Shown one piece after another: positions 48,738-56,970 of a stretch of DNA of 64,000 bases (position 1 is the stretch's first letter; each line of letters begins with the position of its first letter). The notes under the pieces are model-generated. The model did not search any database. It was given only the letters and a program-made list of their open reading frames with translations, and was not told the origin of the DNA. The position numbers were made by a program, and so were the translations under genes. The DNA comes from SCUB01 sp041918675 (lineage in GTDB: Bacteria; Pseudomonadota; Alphaproteobacteria; Rhizobiales; Xanthobacteraceae). The DNA lies in the NCBI GenBank assembly GCA_041918675.1, contig JAYRVF010000007.1, positions 124,001-188,000 of the forward strand, given 5' to 3'.

Positions 48738-50584
48738 GTCAGGCTCCATGTCGCCGGCCTCGCGCGGAAGCCGATGTTGAACAAAAACGCTTTCTGGAAG
48801 TTCGGATTGGTCGACAGTTCGACGTAGCGGCACTCGCGCGCGATCGCGCGGGCCTGTTCGCGGGCGCCGCGCGAGGCGACCATCAGGCGGACGCCCACCC
48901 CGGCCGCGTTGCCGACCTGCTCGAAACGGTCCAGCGGCAGATCGGGCAGGAGGCCGATGGCGATGGCGCCGCCTACGTCGATATAGGCGCCGAACGCGCC
49001 GGCGATGATGACATGGGAAAGGTCGGTCTCCGCGAGACCGGCCTGGGCGAGCAGCAGGTCGACGCCGGTGCGGATCGCCGATTTGGCGAGTTGGACCGCG
49101 CGCACGTCCTGCTGGCTGAAATGAACGCCGGGCGCGAGCGCCAGCGCGCGCTTGCCATCGATGGTCACAACATCGGGATGATCGGCGCGGAACCGTCCGC
49201 CTTCGTCGATCAGCTCCGCCCGGCGCAGCGTCGCCAGCGCGTCGAGCACGCCCGAGCCGCACAGGCCGATCGCCTCCTTGCCGCCGATCGTCTTGCACCG
49301 CACGCGTCCGTCCTCGACGCGCACGCTTTCGATCGCGCCTTCGGCCGCCCGCATGCCGCAGGAGATGTGGCCGCCCTCGAGCGCGGGACCCGAGGGGCAG
49401 GAGGCCGACAGAATCTCGCCGCGATGGATCAGCGAGATTTCGGTGTTGGTGCCGATGTCCATGACCAGGACGGTGCGCCCGTCGCGCCAGCGATTCTCCG
49501 TCGCCAGCAGCGCGGTGACGTGATCGCCGCCGACGAAGCCGCCGATGCTGGGGGCGATCGTCGCATAGGCGCCGGCGGCCGCGTCGAGGGCGAGATCGCG
49601 CGCCTTGAGATCGACCGCGTCGCGCACGGCGGCGACGAACGGCGCGCGGCCGAGCTGGCGCACCGGCAGGCCGAGCAGGAGGTGCTGCATCGCGGTGTTG
49701 CCGCAAATGGCGATATCGACGATGTCGGCCGGCGTGGCGTTGATCGCGTGGCAGAGGTCGGCGGAAAGCGCGTTGATGGCGGTGACGGCGGCGTGGCGCA
49801 GCGCGTCGGCGTGGTCCTCGCCGGAGATGGCGTGATTGATGCGGCTGATCAGGTCGCCGCCCCAGGCGGTCTGCGGGTTCTCGATGCCGAGGCTCGCCAG
49901 CCGCAGGCCGGTTTCAAGATCGATCAGGAACGCGGCCGCGTTGGTGGTGCCGAGGTCGACGGCGAGGCCGAGCAGCCGCGCGCGCGTCGACGAAAAGCCG
50001 ATCAACTCGTCGCCTCGGATGAGCGCGCGGGCAGACCATCCGTTCGCGCGCAGAAGCGCGGGCAGCGCCCGCGCGCCGATGGCGTCGACGCGGGCGGGCG
50101 GCGCGGGCAGTCGCGCCACCATGCGGTCCATGTCGGAGGTGGTGTCGGCCAGCGTCGCCTCGTCGACCGTGACGTCGCGCGCGATCACCGCCGGATCGAG
50201 CGCCAATTGCTCGGCCGCCTCGCCCATATGCACGTCGGCGCGCACGACCGGCGCGAGCGAGCGCGGCGCGATCTCGACGACGCAATTGGACACCGCGCTG
50301 ACCTGGCAGGCGCGCACCCATTTGCGCCGGCGCCGGGCGTGCTCGTTTTCGTCGAGATGGGTCTCGGCGCTTTCGCCGTCGCGGTGGATGCGGCCCTCGA
50401 CGATCAGCACCGTACAGGTGCCGCAGGTGCCGCGGCCGCCGCAGGCGCCGACGATGCGCACGCCGTTGCGGCGCGCGCTGTGAAAGATCGTCTCCCGCGC
50501 CGGACTCGGAATGTCGCGGTCGATCTGCGGAAAGCGCAGCCGGTGCACGATCGGCGCGCTCGGTCCGGTGGGCGGGTTGGTCAT
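48734..50584 (-). CDS. Corrinoid activation protein (RACo-type ferredoxin/ASKHA ATPase)
   Basis: The 616-residue protein reactivates corrinoid cofactors that have been oxidised to Co(II), using ATP and a low-potential electron. It has an N-terminal 2Fe-2S ferredoxin domain (GACGGRGTCGTCTVLI, with the fourth ligand in VRACQV), a linker, and the DUF4445 ASKHA domain (GLAVDLGTTNAAAFLIDLETG, VMDIGTNTEISLIHRGEILSASCPSGPALEGG, GLCGSGVLDALATL, VIIAGAFGAYIDV). All nucleotide-binding motifs are present. Such activators always accompany corrinoid methyltransferase systems, which supports the function of its neighbours. Confidence 0.93.
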   Translation of the reverse strand: MTNPPTGPSAPIVHRLRFPQIDRDIPSPARETIFHSARRNGVRIVGACGGRGTCGTCTVLIVEGRIHRDGESAETHLDENEHARRRRKWVRACQVSAVSNCVVEIAPRSLAPVVRADVHMGEAAEQLALDPAVIARDVTVDEATLADTTSDMDRMVARLPAPPARVDAIGARALPALLRANGWSARALIRGDELIGFSSTRARLLGLAVDLGTTNAAAFLIDLETGLRLASLGIENPQTAWGGDLISRINHAISGEDHADALRHAAVTAINALSADLCHAINATPADIVDIAICGNTAMQHLLLGLPVRQLGRAPFVAAVRDAVDLKARDLALDAAAGAYATIAPSIGGFVGGDHVTALLATENRWRDGRTVLVMDIGTNTEISLIHRGEILSASCPSGPALEGGHISCGMRAAEGAIESVRVEDGRVRCKTIGGKEAIGLCGSGVLDALATLRRAELIDEGGRFRADHPDVVTIDGKRALALAPGVHFSQQDVRAVQLAKSAIRTGVDLLLAQAGLAETDLSHVIIAGAFGAYIDVGGAIAIGLLPDLPLDRFEQVGNAAGVGVRLMVASRGAREQARAIARECRYVELSTNPNFQKAFLFNIGFRARPATWSLT

Positions 50585-50606
50585 GGCGCGGACCGTCGGG
50601 GCGGGA

Positions 50607-51299
50607 TCATGCGGGGGCCGTGGCTGCCGCGCGAACGAGCTTGCAGCTCGGGCGCGACCGACAATCGTCGCAGCGCGACCATGTCGCCGGCGGCAGGTCG
50701 ACGCCGACGCCCATCACCGCGGAGGTGGATTTGAGCGGCGTCAGCGCGTGGCCGGCGCTGAGCGCGACGCCGATGCGGTCGGCTCCCGCCAGGCGCAGCA
50801 CCGGCGCGTGCGCGCCAAGCGCGAGGCCCGGATCGCCGGGGCGCAATTCGCCCGCCATCGCGAGCCTGTGTTTCGCCGCGAGCGCCAGCATTCGGTCCTG
50901 CATCTTGCGCGACACATGCATCAGCAACTCGTTGCCGATCCCGTCGAGCGCGAGCGCGAGCGACATCCGCCGTTCGGCGAACAGCGTCGACACCCGCCGC
51001 TCGATTCCGGGGCCGACCGTCGCGACCGCGCAGGCGAGCGCGGTCAGCCGGCCCGATTCCGGCACCAGGCGCGGACCACGGATGGTTTCGCCGCCCGCGC
51101 GCAACACGCCGCCGTCGACGCCTTCGATCGGCGCGAAACGGAAGCAGAAGGCCGCGTCGAGGAGGTTCTCCTCCACGATCAACGCGAGCGCGTCCCGCCG
51201 CGCGCGCCCACGCGTGGCCGCGTGCGGGCCGCTTTCCTCGTCGCGCAACTCGCGCAGCACATCGGGACGGCCGACGCCCTCCATCGCCACCTCCGTCAT
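50607..51299 (-). CDS. MetH-activation-domain-like protein of the corrinoid operon
   Basis: The 230-residue protein resembles the vitamin B12-dependent methionine synthase activation domain proteins found in corrinoid operons. It has RLTALACAVATVGPGIERRVSTLF, the helix ALALDGIGNELLMHVSRKMQDRM, the segment LTPLKSTSAVMGVGVDL and a C-terminal cysteine cluster TWSRCDDCRSRPSCKL (CxxCxxxxxC) that could bind a metal cluster. Its start overlaps the preceding methyltransferase stop by 4 bases. A role in reductive reactivation or corrinoid handling is inferred from family and context. Confidence 0.75.
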   Translation of the reverse strand: MTEVAMEGVGRPDVLRELRDEESGPHAATRGRARRDALALIVEENLLDAAFCFRFAPIEGVDGGVLRAGGETIRGPRLVPESGRLTALACAVATVGPGIERRVSTLFAERRMSLALALDGIGNELLMHVSRKMQDRMLALAAKHRLAMAGELRPGDPGLALGAHAPVLRLAGADRIGVALSAGHALTPLKSTSAVMGVGVDLPPATWSRCDDCRSRPSCKLVRAAATAPA

Positions 51300-52567
51300 C
51301 CGGCGTATTTGCGCGCGGCGTCGAACATCGCGCGGACGTTGGCGACCGGCGTCTCGTCGGGTAGGCCGAAGGCGGCGTCGAGAATGAGCTTGCCGCCCTT
51401 GTTGTAGACGTTGTCGACGAGATGCTTGACCGCGCCGTCGACCTCGGCCGGTGTTCCGGTCGTGAGCAGCGACGGCGACAGGTTGCCGCGCAAGGCGACG
51501 ATATCGCCGAGGACCTCGAACGCCTTGACCATGTCGGTGCGCTCGAACCAGTAGATGCATTTGCCGGGGGGAATGTCCTTGATGATCTCAAGCCGTTTGG
51601 TGCAGTCGGCTTCCCACAGCGGCATCGGCACGAGCCCGGCGTCGATGAGGTTCATCATCAGCTTGCGGAACGAGGGCCACCAGAAGGTCTCGAACTGTTT
51701 TCCCGACATGAAGGCGTCCGGCGCCCAATGGATCGGGATCATCACGAGCGGATTGCCGGTCGACTTGGCCAGGCTGATGATCATCCGCGACAGGAAGATC
51801 GACGACTTGTCGAGCACGGCGAGCAGCTTGTCCTTGTTGCGGAACAGATCCTTCATCATCTGCGTCGCGCCGCGGAAATAGTCCGCGATGAAGTCGTAGG
51901 GCGATATGCCGATGGCGCCGTTGGTGAGCGGAAAGCCGTGGCGCGCGATCGTCCGCGTCCAGTCGGCGTGGTGGTTGACCAGAACCTCGACCTCCTCGCC
52001 GACGCGGATCATGTTCATGAGCGCCTCGCGCACGCTCGGCTTGGCGAAGGCGCGCATGCCGTAGATCAGGCGGATGTAGTGCAGGCCCGGAATCGGCGGC
52101 AGGTCCTGGATGCCGGCGAAGGCGCCGGCCACGCGCGGGATGTATTTTTGCAGGTAGAAGCCGGTCGGGTCGAACAGGAAGTCGTCGAATTCGTCCGCGG
52201 TCATGTATTCGCGGTCGAGATATTGATAGGGCTGGTTGTCGTCGACGCCGTGACCGGGCCATTTGAGCATCTTGAAGTCGGCGAGCTCGATCGCCCTGCC
52301 GATGGCGTTCTGGATGACCATCGGCGAGACCGCGTCGGGCTCGAATTCGAGCACCGCTCGCTCGGCGATCTCCTTGCATTTGTCGTAGTCGTACATCAGC
52401 TCCTTGCAGGTGATGCCGCCATATTTCGCCAGCCAGAAGGTGCCGTACAGCACCACCGGCATGCGGTCGGGCTGTTTGAGCTCGACGCAGTCCATGATGC
52501 GCTTCCAGCGCGCGTCATAGGCGGCCTGGTTGGGCGAGGCGGCGGTGTCGACGTCGGCGGCGCTCAT
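51296..52567 (-). CDS. UroD-family corrinoid methyltransferase (substrate-specific)
   Basis: The 423-residue protein belongs to the uroporphyrinogen-decarboxylase-like methyltransferases (relatives: MtvB, CmuA, MtbA), here the candidate that removes the methyl group from the substrate and gives it to the corrinoid protein. Visible are RWKRIMDCVELKQPDRMPVVLYGTFWLAKYGG, SGKQFETFWWPSFRKLMMNLIDAGLVPMPLWEADC, and the C-terminal LDAAFGLPDETPVANVRAMFDAARKY. The zinc-ligand pattern of MtbA/CmuA (HxC and a C-terminal GC) is not seen: the corresponding places read IHWAPD and FGLPDETP. It overlaps both neighbours by 4 bases. It is not heme-pathway UroD, since the context is corrinoid and the sequence is much longer than HemE. 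Confidence 0.85.
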   Translation of the reverse strand: MSAADVDTAASPNQAAYDARWKRIMDCVELKQPDRMPVVLYGTFWLAKYGGITCKELMYDYDKCKEIAERAVLEFEPDAVSPMVIQNAIGRAIELADFKMLKWPGHGVDDNQPYQYLDREYMTADEFDDFLFDPTGFYLQKYIPRVAGAFAGIQDLPPIPGLHYIRLIYGMRAFAKPSVREALMNMIRVGEEVEVLVNHHADWTRTIARHGFPLTNGAIGISPYDFIADYFRGATQMMKDLFRNKDKLLAVLDKSSIFLSRMIISLAKSTGNPLVMIPIHWAPDAFMSGKQFETFWWPSFRKLMMNLIDAGLVPMPLWEADCTKRLEIIKDIPPGKCIYWFERTDMVKAFEVLGDIVALRGNLSPSLLTTGTPAEVDGAVKHLVDNVYNKGGKLILDAAFGLPDETPVANVRAMFDAARKYAG

Positions 52568-53226
52568 GCGGCCGCTCCCATCCAGCCGCGGCATAGCGCC
52601 ACCGCCTCGACCGCGTTGACGCCGAAAGCGTCGGCCCCGGTATAGGCCCGCACCGTCTCGTCGATCTGGCCGCCGCCGATCATGATCTTGAACTTGTCGC
52701 GCATGCCCTTTTGCTCGAAGGCGCTGATCGTCTCCTTCATCGAGTCGAAGGCGAGCGTGAGGAAGCCCGACAGCCCGACCACGTCGGGCTGGTAGGTGTT
52801 GATCTCGTCGATGAATGTCTGCACCGGAACGTCGACGCCGATGTCCTTGACCTCGAAGCCGTTGATGTCGAGCATGAAGGAGACGATGTTCTTGCCGATG
52901 TCGTGCAGGTCGCCATGGACGGTGCCGATCAGCACGCGGCCGAGTTTCTTGGGCTCCTCGCCGGGCGCGGATTTGATCAGCGGCTTGGCGACGGCGCCGA
53001 TGGTTTCCAGCATCTCGCCGGCCAGAACGAGTTCGGGCAGGAAATATTCGCCCTCCTCGAAGCGCTTGCCGACGACGTCCATCGCCGCGCGGCAGAGTCC
53101 GAGCACGCGCAGCGGCTCGGCGCCTTCCTCGAGCAACATCCGCTTGGCGAGCGCGACGCCCTCATCCTCGTTCATGTCGGCGAGCAACTCGACGAGCTGT
53201 CGTTCCTGGTCGGTCATGTCGTCCAT
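52564..53226 (-). CDS. Corrinoid (B12-binding) methyl carrier protein
   Basis: The 220-residue protein shuttles the methyl group between the UroD-type and pterin methyltransferases. It has the helical cap domain (EGVALAKRMLLEEGAEPLRVLGLCRAAMDVVGKRFEEGEYFLPELVLAGEML) and a cobalamin-binding Rossmann domain with DLHDIG at residues 106-111 (histidine 108 as cobalt ligand), VVGLSGFLTLAFDSM and IMIGGGQIDE. The ATG at 53226 has a GGGAG site; ATG 53217 is also in frame. It overlaps the methyltransferase start by 4 bases. Confidence 0.95.
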   Translation of the reverse strand: MDDMTDQERQLVELLADMNEDEGVALAKRMLLEEGAEPLRVLGLCRAAMDVVGKRFEEGEYFLPELVLAGEMLETIGAVAKPLIKSAPGEEPKKLGRVLIGTVHGDLHDIGKNIVSFMLDINGFEVKDIGVDVPVQTFIDEINTYQPDVVGLSGFLTLAFDSMKETISAFEQKGMRDKFKIMIGGGQIDETVRAYTGADAFGVNAVEAVALCRGWMGAAA

Positions 53227-53273
53227 CGTTTTCTCCCACTCAACTTTCGTTCCATTGTTATTGTCCGCGTCGC

Positions 53274-54668
53274 TCACGCGGTGGCGCGGCGCAGGCCGCT
53301 GTCGCGGATCGCGTCGGCGAGCGTCGTTTCGTTGCGATGGCCCATCAGATGCACGCCGGCGACGCCGTCGATGGCGCGCAGCGCGTGCATGGTCTCGATC
53401 AGGACGCGCAGCCCCTCGGCCTTCTGGTCGGCGGCGGCGCCGATCCGGCGGATCACGGCGTCCGGCACCGCGACGCCGGGCACATGCTCGGACATCCAGC
53501 GCAGCGCCCTGGCGTTTCCCAGGGTGCCGACGCCGACGATGATCGCGGCGCGCTTGTGCAATTCGCGGGCGCGCGCCTCGCGCATGAAGGCGGCGAAGGC
53601 GGCGACGTCGAAGCAGAACTGGGTCTGGATGAACTGCGCGCCGGCGTCGACCTTGAGCTCGAAATTGTCGACGCGCCGCGCGAACGGCGGAACGAAGGGG
53701 TTGATGGTCGCGCCGAGAAACAGGTTCGGCGCCTTGTCGAGCTTGCGGCCGGAGGCGAAGGTGGCCTCGTCGCGCATCGCGCGGGCGACGCGCAGGAGCG
53801 TCACGGCGTCGAGATCGAACACGGGCTTGGCCTGCGGGTGGTCGCCCTGGGAGACGTCGTCGCCGGTCAGGCAGAGGAAATCGCGCACGCCGAGCGCGGC
53901 GGCGCCGAGAATATCGCCCTGCACCGCGATGCGGTTGCGATCGCGGCAGGCGATCTGGCAGACGGGCGTCAGGCCGTTGGCGGCGAGCAGGGCGGCGGCG
54001 GCCGCGCTCGACATGTGGCAGTTGCCGCCGGCGCCATCGGTGATGTTGATCGCGTCGACGAGCCCGTCGAACAGGCGCGCGCGGGCAAGCAGCGCGGCCG
54101 GGTCGGGCGAGTCGGGCGGGGCGACCTCGACGGTGACGATGAATTCGCCCGAGGCGCAGGCCTTTTCGAAGGCGTGGGCCTCGCGCGGAAGCGGGGTGGT
54201 CGCGGGCCGGCCTTCCGCGCGCGCGGGCGGCGCGTCGCCCTCGATCACGCGCGCCCAGGTGGAGCGGCCTTGCAGGCGGAAATCGATCGGCAAATGCGGG
54301 TCGCGCGAGCCATCGTCGCCGACGCGTTCGATGCCCTCGCCGGCCTCGATCCAGACGCAGCGCATCGACGGATCGACCTCGCAGCCGCCATCCGCGCGCA
54401 CGCCGCCGCAGGGGCCGTTGCGCATCCGCTTGGCGCAATTGGTCGGGCAGGCCATGCCGCTGGTCGACAGCACGCATTGGCCGCACATCTTGCAGTCGAA
54501 CAGGAATTGCTTGGAGGCGCGCTCGATCGGCAGCAGCAGCCGCTCGGCCCGGTCGCCGCCGATGGCGCGGGCGAGGGGACGCAGCATCGGGGCCACCCGC
54601 GCGCAGGCGTCGTAGACGCGCTTGAGGCCGCGCGCGTGCCGCGTACTCCAATGGCGTAACGCTTCCAT
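53274..54668 (-). CDS. MetV-MetF fusion, methylenetetrahydrofolate reductase
   Basis: The 464-residue product would oxidise methyl-THF to methylene-THF. Residues about 50-110 form the cysteine-rich MetV-type domain (cysteines at 59, 62, 65, 74, 78, 87, 96 and 104), which in acetogens is a separate iron-sulfur/zinc partner subunit. From about residue 180 to the end it is a methylenetetrahydrofolate reductase TIM barrel (GEFIVTVEVAPPDSP, DAINITDGAGGNCHMSS, FLCLTGDDVSQGDH, NLFLGATINPF, AGAQFIQTQFCFDV). The cysteine domain, usually called the MTHFR C-terminal domain, lies at the N-terminus. First gene of the corrinoid operon; the promoter with two operators lies about 250 bases upstream. Confidence 0.88.
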   Translation of the reverse strand: MEALRHWSTRHARGLKRVYDACARVAPMLRPLARAIGGDRAERLLLPIERASKQFLFDCKMCGQCVLSTSGMACPTNCAKRMRNGPCGGVRADGGCEVDPSMRCVWIEAGEGIERVGDDGSRDPHLPIDFRLQGRSTWARVIEGDAPPARAEGRPATTPLPREAHAFEKACASGEFIVTVEVAPPDSPDPAALLARARLFDGLVDAINITDGAGGNCHMSSAAAAALLAANGLTPVCQIACRDRNRIAVQGDILGAAALGVRDFLCLTGDDVSQGDHPQAKPVFDLDAVTLLRVARAMRDEATFASGRKLDKAPNLFLGATINPFVPPFARRVDNFELKVDAGAQFIQTQFCFDVAAFAAFMREARARELHKRAAIIVGVGTLGNARALRWMSEHVPGVAVPDAVIRRIGAAADQKAEGLRVLIETMHALRAIDGVAGVHLMGHRNETTLADAIRDSGLRRATA

Positions 54669-54908
54669 GACGGCCTTCCTCCCCTCAAGGCGGCGGGCGC
54701 TTCGTCGTGCCGGTTCGCGCGTGATCGGGAAGAACGGTCTCCGTTTCCCCCCGCATGGCGCGCCGCCACATCGAAACGTCGCGTGGGGCGGGCGTCGCGA
54801 CGAGTCGCTCGGCCCGACCACTTGACCGGAAGCCCGCGGCGTCTCTGTCCGCTTGGCGTCCGTACCCGTCGCCGTCCATGATGAGCACATCACGGACGGA
54901 TTGCCATG

Positions 54909-54951
54909 GTTGACAAGTCAACGTATAACGGGATGAAGTTGACCTGTCAAC
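54909..54951 (-). promoter_or_regulatory. Promoter of the corrinoid operon flanked by two identical operators
   Basis: On the minus strand TTGACA (54945-54950), a 17-base spacer and TATACG (54922-54927) form a near-consensus sigma-70 promoter. GTTGAC-NN-GTCAAC palindromes cover the -35 box (54938-54951) and the region just after the -10 box (54909-54922), with centres 29 bases apart. This is a typical repressor-blocked promoter. The MarR protein encoded at 56388 is the likeliest ligand-responsive binder. Confidence 0.72.
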
Positions 54952-55008
54952 AATATGATGAAAAAACGGCGCGGGCGCGAAATTGCCCGCCGGGAGGGGT
55001 CCCGACCC

Positions 55009-56184
55009 ATGACGACACGGCGCATCCTGGCGCGACAGATTTTCGACGGCGAGCGGCTGCTCGACGGTCCTCATCTCGTGCGCGTCGAGGACGGGACGAT
55101 CTCGGCGGTGGAAAAGGCGCCGGCCGGCGAGGCGGGCGATAGCGACGTCGTCGCGGCGTTCGCCATGCCGGGCCTGGTCGAGGCCCACGCCCACATCTTC
55201 CTCGACGGCGCGGAACTCGAAGGCGAGGCGCGCGGCGCTTATCTCGGCGCCGACTTCGACGCGATGATGGCGACCGCGCGCGGCAATCTGGCCAAGTCGA
55301 CCCGCGCCGGCATCACCCTGATCCGCGACGCCGGCGATCGCTACGGCGTCAACACGGCAATCCGCGACGAATTGCGGGGCCGCGCGGACGCGCCGGTCGC
55401 CATGCGCGCGCCGGGGCTCGGCATCAAGCGGCCCAAGCGCTATGGCGGCTTCATGGCGCGCGACATCGTCTCGGCCGACGATATCGCCCCGACCATCGCC
55501 GAGATCGCGCCGGCGGCCGACGACATCAAGATCATCCTCACCGGCATCATCGATTTCGTCGCTGGCGACGTCAAAGGCGTGCCGCAATTCAACACCGACG
55601 AACTGTCGGAGATCGTCGCGCGCGCGCATGGTTTCGGCCGCAAGACCTTCGCGCATTGCAGCGGCGTGGAGGGACTTCGGGTCGCGGTCGCCGCCGGCGT
55701 CGACTCGATCGAGCACGGCTTCTTCATGACGCGCGAGATCCTCGAGGGCATGGCCGAGAAGTCGATCGCCTGGGTGCCGACCTTCTCGCCGGTGCATTTC
55801 CAGTGGGCGCGGCCGGAATTCGCGAAATGGAACTCGGCCACGCTCGACAATCTCCGCCGCATTCTCGACGCGCATCTGGTTCACGTCGGGCTCGCTCACG
55901 AGCTCGGCGTGCCGCTGGTCGCCGGGTCCGACGCCGGCAGCCAGGGCGTCGATCACGGCGCGGCGCTGATCGACGAGATGTTCCATTTCCTCGACGCCGG
56001 CGTGCCGATGGCCGCGGTGCTGCGGTCGGCGACCTCGCGGCCGCGCGCGCTGTGGGACGTCCCCTCGGCCAATATCGCGCCGGGCAACCGGGCCGACATC
56101 GTCCTGCTCGAGGGGTCGCCGTTCGACGCGCCGCCGGCGCTGCGGCGGGCCAAGGCCGTGGTACGCGGCGCCGTCATGGCCTAA
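55009..56184 (+). CDS. Imidazolonepropionase-like amidohydrolase
   Basis: The 391-residue protein is a metal-dependent hydrolase of the amidohydrolase superfamily. It has the metal-binding HxH in LVEAHAHIF, a lysine-less but histidine-bearing mid region (TFAHCSGVEGLRVAVAAGVDSIEHGFFM), the terminal aspartate in VAGSDAGSQGVDHG and the closing NIAPGNRADIVLLEGSPF. Similar HutI-like proteins occur in chloromethane-utilisation gene clusters near cmuA and metF. The ATG at 55009 has a GGGAGGGG site. It is divergent from the corrinoid operon and shares its operator region. The substrate is unknown; a formyl or cyclic amide is possible. Confidence 0.85.
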   Translation: MTTRRILARQIFDGERLLDGPHLVRVEDGTISAVEKAPAGEAGDSDVVAAFAMPGLVEAHAHIFLDGAELEGEARGAYLGADFDAMMATARGNLAKSTRAGITLIRDAGDRYGVNTAIRDELRGRADAPVAMRAPGLGIKRPKRYGGFMARDIVSADDIAPTIAEIAPAADDIKIILTGIIDFVAGDVKGVPQFNTDELSEIVARAHGFGRKTFAHCSGVEGLRVAVAAGVDSIEHGFFMTREILEGMAEKSIAWVPTFSPVHFQWARPEFAKWNSATLDNLRRILDAHLVHVGLAHELGVPLVAGSDAGSQGVDHGAALIDEMFHFLDAGVPMAAVLRSATSRPRALWDVPSANIAPGNRADIVLLEGSPFDAPPALRRAKAVVRGAVMA

Positions 56185-56316
56185 CAATCGGTTACCCACG
56201 GCGGCTCGGCCGCGCTATCATGCGAGCCGAACCGGTCAGCCGACGCGCGAGGAATACCGCGCGCGGAAGATGCCTCGCGCGCACCCGTCATTCGCGATAG
56301 GAAGAGGCGACGACGC

Positions 56317-56364
56317 GGCCAACGACGCGGCCACCGACGCGGCCACCGACGCGGCCACCGACGC
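56317..56364. repeat. 12-bp tandem repeat, four copies
   Basis: GGCCACCGACGC is repeated four times (first copy with one mismatch) between the amidohydrolase and MarR genes. No other function is evident. Confidence 0.85.
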
Positions 56365-56387
56365 ATCGATCGAGGGAGAGACGACCA

Positions 56388-56936
56388 ATGCGCGAACGCG
56401 CGATATCCGACACGGAGCACGATCGCGGCAGGAAGGCCGCCGCCGAGCGCGTCTCCCCGCACGCGCTCGATCTCGACAACTACATTCCCGCGCAGCTCGC
56501 CTATCTCACCAACCGTCTGACCTCGACGGCGACGGCGGCCTATCGCCCCAGATTCGGCGTCGGCCTGAGCGACTGGCGGATCATCGCCATGCTCGGCCGC
56601 GAGCCCTGGATCCAGGCCGCCCGCGTGTGCGAGGCCACCGGCATGGACAAGGGCGCCGTCAGCCGCAGCCTGCGCGATCTCATCGCGCACGGACTGGTCG
56701 AGGCGCGCGCCGATCGCGCCAGTCAGCGGCGGCAGTTGATGGCGCTGACGGCGAAAGGTCTCGTCGTGCACGACCATCTGGTGCGCATGTCGATCGAGCG
56801 CGAGCGTCGCCTGCTCGCCGGTCTTTCGCGCGAGGAGAGGCGGATCGTGCAGAGCCTGCTCGCGCGCATGAAGAACAATGTCGGCCTGCTCGCCGCCGCG
56901 CTCGACGAGGGCGACGAGCGGACCGAACACCGATGA
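56388..56936 (+). CDS. MarR-family regulator
   Basis: The 182-residue protein has a MarR winged helix: LTSTATAAYRPRFGVGLSDWRIIAMLGREPWIQAARVCEATGMDKGAVSRSLRDLIAHGLVEARADRASQRRQLMALTAKG. MarR proteins bind palindromes as dimers and are released by small aromatic or acidic ligands. It lies 203 bases after the amidohydrolase and close to the corrinoid-operon promoter with its two GTTGACNNGTCAAC sites, so it is the best candidate for their binder. The N-terminal 25 residues are extra to the family core. Confidence 0.9.
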   Translation: MRERAISDTEHDRGRKAAAERVSPHALDLDNYIPAQLAYLTNRLTSTATAAYRPRFGVGLSDWRIIAMLGREPWIQAARVCEATGMDKGAVSRSLRDLIAHGLVEARADRASQRRQLMALTAKGLVVHDHLVRMSIERERRLLAGLSREERRIVQSLLARMKNNVGLLAAALDEGDERTEHR

Positions 56937-56970
56937 CGGCGCCGCCAGGCGGAGGTCGGGATCGCCAAGC

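Noticed and set aside
51296..52567. Heme-pathway uroporphyrinogen decarboxylase (HemE)
   Set aside because: The protein is much longer than HemE, lacks its N-terminal RQAGRY-type motif, and sits between corrinoid carrier and activator genes.
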